Below are positions 12,690 through 23,249 of a stretch of DNA of 64,000 bases, piece by piece. The position numbers were made by a program, and so were the translations under genes. The stretch's first letter is position 1; every line of letters begins with the position of its first letter. The stretch covers positions 124,001 through 188,000 of the forward strand of contig SJRY01000272.1 of NCBI GenBank assembly GCA_011319805.1, in the 5' to 3' direction. Under the pieces are notes generated by a model, which saw nothing but the letters and a program-made list of their open reading frames with translations, did no database searches and was not told the DNA's origin. This DNA is from Macrocybe gigantea (taxonomy: Eukaryota; Basidiomycota; Agaricomycetes; Agaricales; Callistosporiaceae).

Positions 12690-13993
12690 ATGCACCTCAC
12701 CATGGCTTTGAACGAAAATCTGACTGCTGGTTCAGTCGAGATTGGCTTGCTCATCAGTTCTTTTTTATTCGGAATCTTGACGATGCAAGTCTATCACTTC
12801 TTTTCAAACTTCTCCGACGACCTGCGACGCCTAAAAGCCTTTGTAAGTGAGATACTGTTCCGTGCATTTATTAGTTAATATTGTGTGACAGGTGATCCTT
12901 GTATGGTCCGTCGGCCTATAATCCCTCGCGTTCTTGCGGACCGAACCCTCATCGTTTCAGGCTCTTTGACTTCGTCTTCCTCTGCCTGGCGTCGTATTTT
13001 GTTCTTCTGATCTCAACCACGAGGACTTTTACAGTTGTTGTGTCTTGCCCGACATCTCTGAGTGTTGCCGCCATGATTTATGCTCTTATCAATGGATCCG
13101 TTCAGGTAATTTCACACTTGGCGTTTTAGCGCCTTTAAGCTGAACAGTGCATCACTATCTACAGTGCTTTTTCGCGTACAAAATCTGGAGGCTGGCTTCT
13201 GGGTTGGGTCGCCTGATTCCTGCTACATGCTGGGTGTTGGCATTCGCTCGCTTCACCGTTGTCAATTGCATTGCCGTTGCGACAATCCGAGCACCCTTGT
13301 TGAGCGATATCGTGGTGAATATAAGAAACTTGCTGATATCAGCTCTGATGTCTGGCGCCATCGTCGACGCCGTCATCGCCCTCTCGCTGTTTCGCCATTT
13401 CTGGCGGTTCAGAGGCCACGGGTTCAAGTTCGTCGAGCTCCTATTTTAGCTGTATTTGCCTTGATGTATGCCTTGGACAGGCGCACTCAAAAGCTCGTTG
13501 ATAAAGTGATGGCGATGTACATACGTACGTGTCGAGAGTTTCAGCCTTCTCTTTTTCCGTTCTGACATATCGCTCAGAGACAGGTTCTATCACCAGGCAT
13601 GTCATTTCGCACTGGATTGGTCGTTTATTAACTCGTCTGATGCAAGCATCTTGTCCTTTGCTACCATGATCGCTGTGAGAGTGTGGCGATTCGGTCGTCT
13701 TCATAAACTGATTGCTATTCCCATGGTTCCAGTTCCTGGCAATGGAGCACAATCTGGTTTGGCTCGCAATTTGCTTCTGTATCACGCAGTGCAAGGCTTC
13801 CTTTGTGGCATCAGAAGGCGCGTAGCTGACGTGACATTATAGCATACACCATATCTCTCCTGGCCAGGTGAAGACCAGCGATTTAACAATTTCATGGCTT
13901 TCTCAGCGGTCTTTCAGCCTCAACTTAAGAGCTACTGTTCGGAGAGCCCTTCGCGGCTCCGTCGGCCTTCCAACAGTATGCTCTTCATGGTAG
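12690..13993 (+). CDS. DUF6534-like seven-helix membrane protein, copy A
   Basis: Ten exons splice to 825 nt (274 aa), in frame: 12690-12842, 12892-12905, 12961-13105, 13165-13427, 13481-13524, 13578-13596, 13647-13674, 13733-13790, 13843-13867, 13918-13993. Seven hydrophobic segments are visible: GLLISSFLFGILTMQVYHFF, VILVWLFDFVFLCLAS, SVAAMIYALINGSVQ, LIPATCWVLAFARFTVV, ISALMSGAIVDAVIALSLF, SILSFATMIA and NLVWLAICFCIT. The segment around AIVDAVIALSLFRHFW plus RTQKLVDKV and ETGSITS matches what I recall as the DUF6534 region, a basidiomycete-expanded family of unknown function. Two of its introns (13597-13646 and 13791-13842) use GC donors. Six paralogs lie at 47-63 kb. The protein should sit in a membrane; the ligand or substrate is unknown. 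Confidence 0.82.
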
Positions 13994-14684
13994 ACTGCTT
14001 CCCCGATCTTACCATGATGACAGGGGATACATTATTGATCTCACTCTTCGGGTGTGGATCCTCGACTGTCATTGTCCATTGCAGTGCCACATTGCGACCT
14101 TACAAGCGATCCGTAACGACACCGTTGTCTTGACTTCAATGCGCTCTATTTCGAAGCGCGATGTATCTTGATACAGTGAAATGCCAGTGGCTTCGCATAC
14201 AATCCTTAACTGTCTCGATGTCGCAATGGAAATGTTTGTCTACATGAGAGATTCCTCAAGAACGAATGTTCCATACCGAAGATTCAAACGAACTTTGTAT
14301 TCCCTACCTTACTCTTACAGCACTCGAGGCCCTCATCGTCCTAGCAGCATACATGAAGACATCCGGACATAGCCACCAATTAACATGTATTTGCTGTATC
14401 CGAACACGAGATAAATCAAAAATTTACTCCTACATTGGCTTACAATCTAGCCGCCTGAGCACTGTATGGGCGAACAAGCTGCACATTGTAGGTCTCTGGA
14501 TTAACCTATAAGGGTGTGGTCGGACTGGCCGCGATAGTGCGGGTACTGCTGAAACTGTACCTGTTGAGGGGAAGGGACGTCCTGCACCGACTGAAAAGGC
14601 TGAACGGTTGCTTGCCTCCGTCCCGCTGAAGGGATGCGGTGCTGTACATCGAATACTCCAAAGCGGTGGCCGTGTCGGGATTCA
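13994..14684. other. Intergenic, no supported gene
   Basis: The stretch lies between convergent genes (copy A on plus, RRG7-like on minus). Only short unrelated frames are present and nothing is recognisable. Confidence 0.45.
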
Positions 14685-15539
14685 TTACCTATCGACGTCC
14701 GCGGGATGTGTATCGGGAGTCCAGCTGCCAAGTCGTCGGGATCCCCACCAGAGACTGGGCCGTCCGTCTCTCCCGTTCACCGACCGCTCCCAACGCAGCT
14801 CGATCTGTCCGCCCAGAAGGCCGCGCTTGCCCGAGAGCGCGGGATTCCAGATAGCGGTGCCCATCCAGCCGTGCGATTTGTCCGACACCGCCTTCTCCGG
14901 ACTGTCGTCATAGCTATCAACTAGAACGATGGCGTCGGAAGCGAGCGAGGATGCAGTGTTCGGCAGCGGAGGTATGTGTAAGAGGAAAAATGGCACTGGA
15001 GAAGACTGCGCACGGAGAACGGTGGACGTCGTAAACGGCGATTCGGATATGAGCAAGGCGACGAGAGGCGCCTGCGTTGGTACAGCCCGCAGAGGGTCGT
15101 ACATGTCTGTACTCGTAGCATTCATGACCGCCAGCGATTCGGAAACGGAACTTTGGACGTCGGGAGCAGTGTGCGAAGAACCGTTGCTCGCCATGTAGCG
15201 CAGAAACACTCCCTCCATCTCCCGAACGTATTTTGGACCCATTTTCCTCTGCTCTGCTTTGCACTGCGCGAGCACCCGGATGCGTCTTCGGTGAGTGTGC
15301 CCAAGATTCGGTGCGGAGGAAGGTGCCACGTCCGGCGCTGGAAGCCACCACCAGCCCAGAAGGTCGACGCCGCCATCGGATTTGCCGCCGACGCGCGTGA
15401 GCGTCATGGACAGATTTTCCTGAAGGATTCGGAGGGACCGCTTTTCGAACTCGGTTCCGCGGTGCGTTGAGGAGAGCTTTGTTAAGACATTCGTGGCGTT
15501 TGATAGATATCGGACACCTGGAGGACTTAAGAATATCAT
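14685..15539 (-). CDS. RRG7-like mitochondrial protein with Mrr-type PD-(D/E)XK nuclease fold
   Basis: This is a single uninterrupted frame of 284 aa, starting MIFLSPPGVRYLSNA. The core reads RGTEFEKRSLRILQ, then RVGGKSDGGVDLLGWWWLP, then RVLAQCKAEQRKMGPKYVRE. That is the order expected of a restriction-endonuclease-like fold: a helix Glu, the catalytic Asp of GGVD, and a QxK pair. Fungal proteins of this type are annotated as Rrg7, required for respiratory growth and mitochondrial. The N-terminus here is Ser/Thr/Asn-rich and could act as a presequence, but is not strongly basic. The C-terminal part (LVDSYDDSPEKA..., ending HPADVDR) is less conserved. The canonical (E/Q)xK reads QCK, so it is probably catalytically competent in principle; the substrate is unknown. 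Confidence 0.78.
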   Translation of the reverse strand: MIFLSPPGVRYLSNATNVLTKLSSTHRGTEFEKRSLRILQENLSMTLTRVGGKSDGGVDLLGWWWLPAPDVAPSSAPNLGHTHRRRIRVLAQCKAEQRKMGPKYVREMEGVFLRYMASNGSSHTAPDVQSSVSESLAVMNATSTDMYDPLRAVPTQAPLVALLISESPFTTSTVLRAQSSPVPFFLLHIPPLPNTASSLASDAIVLVDSYDDSPEKAVSDKSHGWMGTAIWNPALSGKRGLLGGQIELRWERSVNGRDGRPSLWWGSRRLGSWTPDTHPADVDR

Positions 15540-15630
15540 GGTCAAGGGAAAGCGTCGAGACCAGTGAGTGTCATGATCGTTTGTAACCGTGGGAAGTTTC
15601 TTTCCGCTATATATTGCCTGTTCACTTCCA

Positions 15631-15755
15631 AATCACCAACTCTACTTTCTTGCAGGTCCTGAGCGCGTAGAAAACGTGGTCTGAGCTCCCACTGGTTCAC
15701 TGGTATCTAAGTACGAGAACATTGGTGTCGATCGCGACGTCGTGGCTGAATTCCG
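15631..15755. repeat. Direct repeat, left copy (flanks APH-like pseudogene)
   Basis: It starts AATCACCAACTCTACTTTCT, includes CTGAGCGCGTAG and TGGTCTGAGCTC, and ends near GACGTCGTGGCTGA. A copy in the same orientation starts at 17669. By eye the two are roughly 80% identical, with small indels. The repeat begins about 220 bp upstream of the pseudogene. Confidence 0.75.
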
Positions 15756-15851
15756 AGTCAACTAGTCAAATGTCATGAATTGTCGGCTGAAATAAAATAA
15801 AAAAGGCCATGCAGCCTCTCCCATTTAAGAGCCAGTGCTGTCTTGGGACGT

Positions 15852-17415
15852 GTCTTCAACATCGATGGACTATGCCGACTTGCAGCGAAGTCCGTCAATC
15901 GGAGTCCTGATCATATCGTCAACTTGACGAAACTCGCCGAGCGCGGGTTTAACCGTACCTTCCTCATCACCATGTGCGATAACTTTCAACTAGTCGCGCG
16001 CATCCCGTAGCCGGCTACGGCTCCCAAGGACTTCGCTGTCGCTAGTGAAGTGGCCACTATGGACCTTCTCTGTTCCTCTGGATTGCCTATACCTGAGGCA
16101 TACGGATACTCGCCTCTGCCAGACAACGTGGCAGAGACCGAGTATATCTTCATGGAATACGTCCGAGGCACCGAGTTAAGCGACCTATGGCTTGACCTAG
16201 GGGAATCGGAAATCAATTCAGTCTTACGCGAACTTGCTCAGCTCGAGTCGAAAATCATGTCGATTGCTTTCCCGGCTGGTGGAAGCCTGTACTATGCACA
16301 AGACGTGGAGAAGTTGGCCAAGGGGCCGGGCATCCCGCTAGAGGACCGGCATTTCTGCGTCGGTCCAGATACAAGCCTGCCTTTTAGTATAGTAGGAGAT
16401 CAGAACTCGACGTGGATCGAGGACCATGTAGACCGCTCTCTGCCTTTTGTTTATTACTCCCTTAAACTAACCGATATCTATAGACGAAAGCGCCGAAGCA
16501 GCGCTCGTAGGAGCAGCCCACAAGGAACTGGCTTATCTGGAGCAGTTCGGCCAATCGCTGTTGTCGTTCCAGCGCGTAAGGAGAGAAGGTTACCGGTACC
16601 AGGAGCAGCCGCCGTCGGATCATATCGAGAACCTCAACCGCTATCTTCTCATCGCGTCGTCACTCGTCCCCAGGAACCCGGCCCTAATTATTTCTGCATC
16701 CGCCATCCCGACCTCCAGCAGAACAATATCATTGTTTCGAGATCGCCCGGTTCTAACTGGCAAATTGCCGGCCTGTTAGATTGGCAACATGCCTCAGTCC
16801 TGCTGCTGTTTCTCCTTGCCGGTGTACCCGAACGCCTCCAGAACTACGGTGATCCTATCTCGCAATCCATGACGCGGCCTTTGCTACCGGAGAACTTGGA
16901 CGACTTGGAAAAAACCGAGCAAAACCGAGTGAAGGAAATCTACCGTCGCCGCCTCGTCCATTATCATTACGTCAAGAACACGGAGAGTGCAACGAGCTCC
17001 ACTACGCGGCATTGACGGACCCCGTGGGCATGCTCCGTCGCCGCCTCTTCTACTACGCCAGCGACCCGTGAGAGGGCGAGACTCTTGCGCTGAAAGTTGC
17101 GCTGATAGAAGCAACGGAGAACAGGAAGTCGCTTGCGGGGGGAGACGCGCCGTGTCCGATCGTGTTCGACGCCAATGACGTACGTGAGACGATGAAGCTG
17201 GATGAAGTACAGAGGAGCGGACGAGGTTCTGGAGGCGTGCCGGAACATGATTGGCTTCGAACCGGAGGGCTGGGTGTCCACCGAGCACTCGAGAAGGCCA
17301 TGATAGGCAGCGAGCAGCTGAAGAAAGCTGCGTTGGCGCAGCAGAGTCGGCGGAGGAACGGGCTGAGATGCGGCGCACTAGCCCTTGGACGACATGGATG
17401 AAAAGAAATACAAGT
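15852..17415 (+). pseudogene. APH-like phosphotransferase (AIM9/CHK-type kinase fold), decayed
   Basis: The reading frame can be followed from FNIDGLCRLAAKSVNRSP through VARIP, SEVATMDLLCSSGLPIPE, EYIFMEYVRGTELSDLW, RHPDLQQNNIIVS (catalytic HxD...N loop) and GLLDWQHAS to the C-terminal EALTDP-like region and AMIGSEQLKKAALAQQ. This is the aminoglycoside-phosphotransferase-like family that is multicopy in Agaricomycetes. The gene is broken many times. There is an in-frame TAG at 16008-16010 where a Tyr codon is expected, and a TGA replacing the Trp of DPWEGE near 17070. Frameshifts lie near 16380-16440, 16680, 17000 and 17215-17300. One normal-looking intron (about 16430-16482) remains. The nonsense substitutions cannot be explained as indel errors, so I call it a true pseudogene. 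Confidence 0.85.
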
Positions 17416-17668
17416 CATGAATCGAGTTAGATATTCCGCGGTGTCGTATCTTATCTGCTGCTGTATTTATGGCCGGCTGGTCCGTTCCCCAAATAATATC
17501 AACAAAAGACTTCTCGTAGAGGAGGAATCCGTCGACGCCGCCGTCCTTTGCTTCCTAGCAGGCATGTTCATTTCCAATCGCATTTATTTGTAATCGCGTT
17601 TTCCGTTACTCCGGCCATTGCGCGCTAAGGTAGAGGCACTGCTGTGGCTGGTGTCCTACGCGACCACG

Positions 17669-17793
17669 AATCACCAACTCTGTTTTCTTGCGGGTTCTGA
17701 GCGCGTAGCAAACCTGGTCTGAGCTCACACCAGTTCACTAGTGTCCGAGCCCATTATCATTTGACGTCAATCGCAACGTCGTGGCTGAGCTCC
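17669..17793. repeat. Direct repeat, right copy (flanks APH-like pseudogene)
   Basis: It starts AATCACCAACTCTGTTTTCT, includes CTGAGCGCGTAG and TGGTCTGAGCTC, and ends near AACGTCGTGGCTGA. It pairs with 15631-15755. It lies about 210-340 bp upstream of the alpha/beta-hydrolase start, so it may be part of that gene's upstream region, duplicated on the far side of the pseudogene. Confidence 0.75.
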
Positions 17794-18005
17794 AACGTTT
17801 GGTTGGTTAACTCGACTGATGATCGTTCAGCCACTGCATCATGGAACTTACCAATCGTAATCAGAAGGCTCTCATTGGACTTCTTCAAGGTTCTTCCGCA
17901 CCTAGAGGGGTTATATTGGACCTTACGTGGCAGCATAGTTCAAGCAATGGTCTCGTGGCCTTCGATTATATAAATGACACTGGGAGTGCGAACCGCAACC
18001 TCGAC

Positions 18006-19268
18006 ATGGATCACCCGCCTGACTTGCGTGGACCGTCCCTGCAGGAGAAGCTGGAACTTGCGGTCTGCCTTGCCGTTCGGTTACGTGAGTACACGGTCGA
18101 TAGCTAGGCTGCGCCTGCTCACACCCGCGACGCACGACACGAATAGCGGTATTTCTGCTGTGGAATGTCATCAGATACTTTCTTAACCAACAACCGCCTC
18201 AAAAGAGCCTGAGGCGCATACTAGGCGACAAGGCTTTCCTGCTCCTGACGTCTGCACTGAAGCCAAAACAGCTGCGATATGTTTTTGGCGACACCAACCA
18301 GGTTTACACGGCTTGGGCGAAATCGCAGGACGTTCCGATGGTGGTGGATGACCTGGACCACGGCGCAAAACTTTTCTGGATAGGTCCAAGACAAACAGAC
18401 AAAGTCATACTATATTTGCATGGTAAGGACTTTATCGTTGCCCTGCCAAGAAACCTGCTCAACTGTCCCTTCAAGGCGGCGCTTTTTTGTTCGCCATGCA
18501 GGAGTTTGCAGCGACGTTCTGGAAACATATACAGTCAGAATTGGAGGAACAGGGGACTGAAGTCGGAGTCGCGATTTTGTACTACAGTGAGATGCACACG
18601 CCTGACGCCAACAGAAGTCGGAGCTGATGGAGGTCATCACAGCGTTGGTCCCAGATGCCATGTTTCCCACCCAGCTTCGCCAGGCGCTGGTCGCTATTCA
18701 GCATCTCTTCTCCAAGGGCGTTCAACCCCAGAACCTGCAGATTGTCGGAGACTCGGCGGGCGGAAACTTGGCTTTGCAGGTTTGATGCATAGTCTGCATC
18801 CCATCGACGATCTGCCGAGTCTGAAGCTGTCCGCACCATTCAGGGGTGTTTATGTGATGTCGCCTTGGGTAACGCTGACTGCGGAACTGGGTCAAAATCG
18901 ATGGGGGGCAAAGATGATCTCGACATGATAAACGCCCAGTCGCTCCATTACTGGGGTGGCGAAGTTCTCCGTGGCGTGCCGTCCTCACAGCAGATCTATC
19001 TCGAGCCGTCGACGGCTCCCAAGACGTGGTTCGAAAACCTGGAAGAGTTGTGAACCGCATCCTCATTACGCGGGGGACGACGAGAGTCTGAGGGACGATA
19101 TCGTTCAATTCGCAGAGAAGATCCGCGACGTTCATAAGGATGCACAGTTCATTCTACAACCCGGCGGAGTTCACAATGATCCGTACATGGACTTCTTGCG
19201 AGAGAGACCAAGCTGGGCGAGTGACACCTGTAATCTTGAACTTCCTGAAGGAAGGTTTCCAGCCCTGA
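18006..19268 (+). pseudogene. HSL-type alpha/beta-hydrolase (steryl acetyl hydrolase-like), frame broken
   Basis: The protein begins near MDHPPDLRGPSLQEKLEL and runs through LRRILGDKAFLLLTSAL to VILYLHG. Intron 18422-18476 joins this to GAFLFAMQEF, making the oxyanion HGGAF. Another intron leads to LVPDAMFPTQL and the nucleophile elbow GDSAGGNLALQ. The acid and base positions are visible as GDDES and GGVHNDPYMDF, and the end is VILNFLKEGFQP. To connect these, one base is missing near 18781, frames change again near 18895, one base is missing near 19075 and one near 19230. All catalytic residues survive and there are no nonsense substitutions. It could therefore be an intact gene with assembly errors, but as given it cannot encode the full protein. 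Confidence 0.7.
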
Positions 19269-19412
19269 CGTACCTATGCCATGACTGGTTTATGAAAGTT
19301 TCTGTTTGCATAGGTAGTGTGCTTGACCTGCAATAACTGTACTTATATTGCTACCATCCTGCAGCCAGCTTATACCGTGATTTGTACCAATTGGCATGAA
19401 CAATTTATACAC

Positions 19413-20759
19413 CTATATCGCCAAGACTTTCTCTGTCGTGTTCCAAAGGTCCTCGGCCAGGTCATCCCGTTTTGCGTTAGCGCTCGGTTCGATGACAAGG
19501 CCGACGGGATCGAGATACGCGCCCTTGTATTTGTCCCGATTCTCTTTGACAAGCGGAGACGCTGCCGCAAAGCACGAATTGTACGCGCCCTTTTCCGGCG
19601 ATGAAAAGTACAGGCTCATGAAAAGACCCATGAGGCGCGGCCAGGGCGTTTTGGCGATGAAGCCGGTGTCGATCTCGCCCGGGTGGAGGGACATGCAGGT
19701 GATGGCGGTGCCTTCGGCGTCCAACTTCTTTTGCAGTTTCTTCATGAACAAGATGTTGGCGAGCTTTGTCACGCCTGCGAGTGCGAGAGCGGGTCAACGT
19801 TTGAGCGAACGCAGCCGAGGAGAGAATGCACCGTAACGAGAGAGCGCAGGCCAGGACTCTTTCTTGAATTCTTGGTTGAAATCCGCCAGTTCTTTGAACT
19901 TGATGTCGGGACGCGCTGCGCGGGACATGAAATGGTTGATGGACGAGACCTGACAAAAAGAAAATGCCATGTTTACCCAGACAGATATAGTGAATGGACG
20001 AAAAATACCGTAACGATCCGAACGTCAGAGTTGGGTTCTTGGGCCGTCTTCTTGAGGAGAGGAAGGACAGTGCGAGTAAAGACGAAGGGACCGAAATGGC
20101 TGGCAGCATGTTAGATGCAAATTCATGGATATGACAGACATATACGTACTTGATGGCCATGAAATTGGACAATCCTATGAACAATTCAGCCTAAAGACTC
20201 ATGTCAGAACCAAAAAAAGTACCATCGCCTGTCAACTCGTATGATCCAGTTGGCTATCAAGACACCACATAGCAATCTCTTGAGATGCAAGAACAGAGAA
20301 ATCTACATTGCTGCGTTGTGAACTGTTACATACGTGGAGTCAGCTGGTGTTTTTTTTTTCTTTTAAAAAAGGGCGTGGAGCATTACTCAGAATGTCGAGC
20401 CTGGTTTCGTTGCGGAGAAACTCCTCCGCTGACTTCTTTACCAGTTTCAGGTCGACAAGGTCGAGGGGCAACCATACAACTTGCCCATTTCCGGGACCCA
20501 GTTTTCCTGCCGGAGCTTCTCAATTGCGGCTTTGGCCCTTTCTCCGTTCCTTGCGGCCACGTAAACCTTGGCTCCGTGGCGAGCCAAGATTTTCACAGTT
20601 TCATAGCCGATGCCTTTGCTTTACGGCCAAATGAGTGGTCGTCGTTTACGGTAAGATGGCATGGATACTTTGACCCAGTCACAATGGCAACCTTTCCAGT
20701 CAAGTCGAGCAGATCTTTTCAGGATCGAGAGGGTACTTCCGAGAGAGAATGCCACCCAT
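19413..20759 (-). CDS. Short-chain dehydrogenase/reductase (SDR 1), WW-oxidoreductase/retinol-dehydrogenase-like
   Basis: The start is MGGILSRKYPLDPEK, then LTGKVAIVTG, KGIGYETVKILARHGAKVYVAARN (Rossmann glycine motif), IHNAAM (equivalent of NNAAG), FGPFVFTRTVLPLL, and the active-site pair SRYGVTK (YxxxK). The C-terminus is SLHPGEIDTGF...DLWNTTEKVLAI. At least four short GT-AG introns are present. Two single-base gaps are needed: one after DPEK (AAGGAT read as AAGAT, near 20722) and one in an A-run near 20505. Everything else is intact, so I treat it as a gene with probable assembly errors. It should be an NAD(P)-dependent oxidoreductase; the substrate is unknown. It is divergently arranged with a paralog starting at 21655. 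Confidence 0.78.
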
Positions 20760-21654
20760 GTTGGTGTCGGTTTTCAGTGGTCAGAGTTCGGTCGTTTGAG
20801 TTGGCCTTCGTCTGTTAGACCCAAGTATTTATATCTGTTCGAAGGTTGAAAGTCGCAGCGATGTCAAAATACGCAGTCTCGCAGTCGCGAGAGTGAGTGT
20901 TCGAGGTGTCAGAGTGCTGCGTTTAACCTGGGGGCATGGTACGATTCAAGGTAACATTTTATAATGTTCAAACCCTCCATGGGGTAATGACTACCGAATT
21001 GTGGTCACAATATGCCGAACTCCAGAAACCTCCGTCGGAGCAAAACTAGAAGGAGGAACTTGGCGCTTGAAAACCGATCTGTGACAACCGCGGAGTCGAA
21101 TAACACAAGAAATGGAGATTGTGCAGGAGACTATCGTCGTGCAGGAATTGGAATTTCGGACCAAAGGCTTGTATGTACGACTCTTGTGTTAAGTGTGGAC
21201 TCGATCAATGATCGACGAACTTGAAGATATTTGTTGTTGATTATTAGAATCGAACTTGGATGTTGACTCGGACGATGCCCTTTCGTTATCCACGAGTTAC
21301 GACCCCAGAATGGCGAGGACCTTTCATATGGTCCAACACTGGTTAGCGAACACCTTGTCGACTTGTCGACCATGACCGAGGCACATTTACTCTCCCGAGG
21401 AAATGCTGTCAGTCTCCATCTAGCTAAGGGCCGTTCGGCAAACACGCCTTGACCGAAGGACCCGGTCAAATATCGAGGCATGCTGCATACATTTTAGTTA
21501 TAGCCTTCTTCAGCGCAAGAGATCATGCTGAAGTCCATCAAGACATGAACAAGGGAACGAAGGCGGAATGGGACGCGGAGGAATGGGACGCGTGACCCAG
21601 GGTTTTCTTTTCTCAAGCTTATTGTTCGGTGCCGTTCTTTTTTCCCAGTTTGCT
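20760..21654. promoter_or_regulatory. Shared upstream region of two divergent SDR genes
   Basis: This is an 895-bp region between the start codons of two head-to-head SDR paralogs. It contains a short tandem duplication at about 21566-21596 (GGAATGGGACGC twice). I see no clear TATA box common to both sides. Short frames inside have no recognisable product. Confidence 0.45.
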
Positions 21655-23001
21655 ATGGGCAGTATACCGTCTCGCGCGTTCGACCCGTTGAAGGACGTAG
21701 TTGACTTGAGGGGAAAAGTCGCTATAGTTACGGGTGGCAAGTAAGTTGGCCGCGTCTGCTTCTCTTGGCTGCCGGCATCAAGCTCATCCGTTCTTGTTCA
21801 GTACCGGTATCGGCTTCGCGACTGTGCAGCACCTGGCGCGCGCAGGTGCGAAGGTCTACCTTGCTGCGCGGAACGAAGCCCGAGCGACCGATGCGCTGAC
21901 GAAGCTCAAGGCTCAAGTGCTGGAGCCTGGGAATGGGGAGGTCAAGTGGTTGAAGTTGGATCTGAGCGATGCGAGGGAAGTTAAAATGGTTGCAGATGAG
22001 TTCATAAAGACGGAAAACAGGCTAGATATTTTGAGTACATCTATCTGCTTTTACTTTTATGGTCAAGGAGGTTAATAATCACTTTCAGTCAATAACGCTG
22101 CAATGTGAGCAGGTCGGTTTGAGGCTAATGCTCAGCGTAATCTCTCCGATTTGCTAGTGTTACTGCGCCATATGAGAAAACACCTGATGGTACGAGTTTG
22201 TCAAGTATCGCCGCGAATGACACTGAATGTCCTGTGCAGGCGTCCCGACAATGGTGGCTGTAAAGTAAGGTGTGAAATTCTCTTTAAGTCTTAAGCCGGC
22301 TTATGCATGCACAGCTACCTTGGTCCTTATGTCTTCACGCGTACGCTCCTGCCTCTCTTGAAACAGACTGCTCAAGAGCCAGATTCTGACGTCCGTATCG
22401 TCAATGTGAGTTCAATATTCTATTCACTTTTTCGCTCCTTACGGTTGCTGTAAAGGTCGCTTCCACGGCCTACTCGTTAACCCCTTCATGGGTGAAGTTC
22501 AGCGCTCTGCAAGACTTCAACCAGGAATTCAGGTGTCGACCCTTGTCTGGATTGACTCGTTATGGTAGTTGTCAACTGAGTGTGTCAGAAAAGACAAATG
22601 CTGATTTTTTCTTTTTCGGCATAGCACATTCAAAATTAATGGTAATTATGTGGACGAGAACGTTACAGAAACAACTGGATGCAGATTCTTCGGCCCCGAT
22701 CACCGCCCTCGCGATACATCCTGGGGGAGTCGACACTTTTACCCACAAATGGCCGATGAGCCGGTTGTGGAAACCTATTGTTGGGCTTTTCATTGCCCAG
22801 CCAGAGACTGGAGCTTACACATCGGTCTTCGCTGCTGCATCGAAGAAGGTCGCCGCGAATCGCCAGTTGTACAAGGGTGCATATTTGGAGAGTAAGCCTC
22901 CGGGTCACTTTAAGGAGCTCAACAGGATGGCAAAGAACGATAAATTGGCTAAGGACTTGGCCAAGACAACGGATTCATTTTTGAAAGATATAGGGGTCTA
23001 A
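21655..23001 (+). CDS. Short-chain dehydrogenase/reductase (SDR 2), paralog of SDR 1
   Basis: Start MGSIPSRAFDPLKDVVDL, then GKVAIVTGG followed by an intron and TGIGFATVQHLARAGAKVYL (Rossmann fold), WLKLDLSDA, LINNAAMVTAPYEKTPDG, YLGPYVFTRTLLPLL, VRIVNVAST, LTRYGHSKLM (catalytic Tyr and Lys, split by an intron just before 22625) and IHPGGVDTFTHKW. The end is AKTTDSFLKDIGV with TAA at 22999-23001. All junctions are GT-AG and the frame is kept throughout, so unlike SDR 1 this copy is clean. Predicted NAD(P)-dependent oxidoreductase, cytosolic or membrane-associated, substrate unknown. Confidence 0.88.
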
Positions 23002-23249
23002 CAATGCCAGCCCTTGTCATGTAAGGGTTTTTTTTCCTTTGCTTTCGTTGTGGGTCCAACGGCGAATTAAAGATGTGGCGGGTTAGTTTGAAGTTCTTCC
23101 CTGAGCATTTATGTATACTTTTGAGGGACAGGGCAACCGCGTCTGGACCACTAACCAAATCGAAGAGGCGTGGGAACTTAGCGACGCGCCTAAAAAGCAC
23201 GCGCCGTGCCTAACGCGTCTTGCTCGTCTCATTTTTTTTTTCGTCGTCA

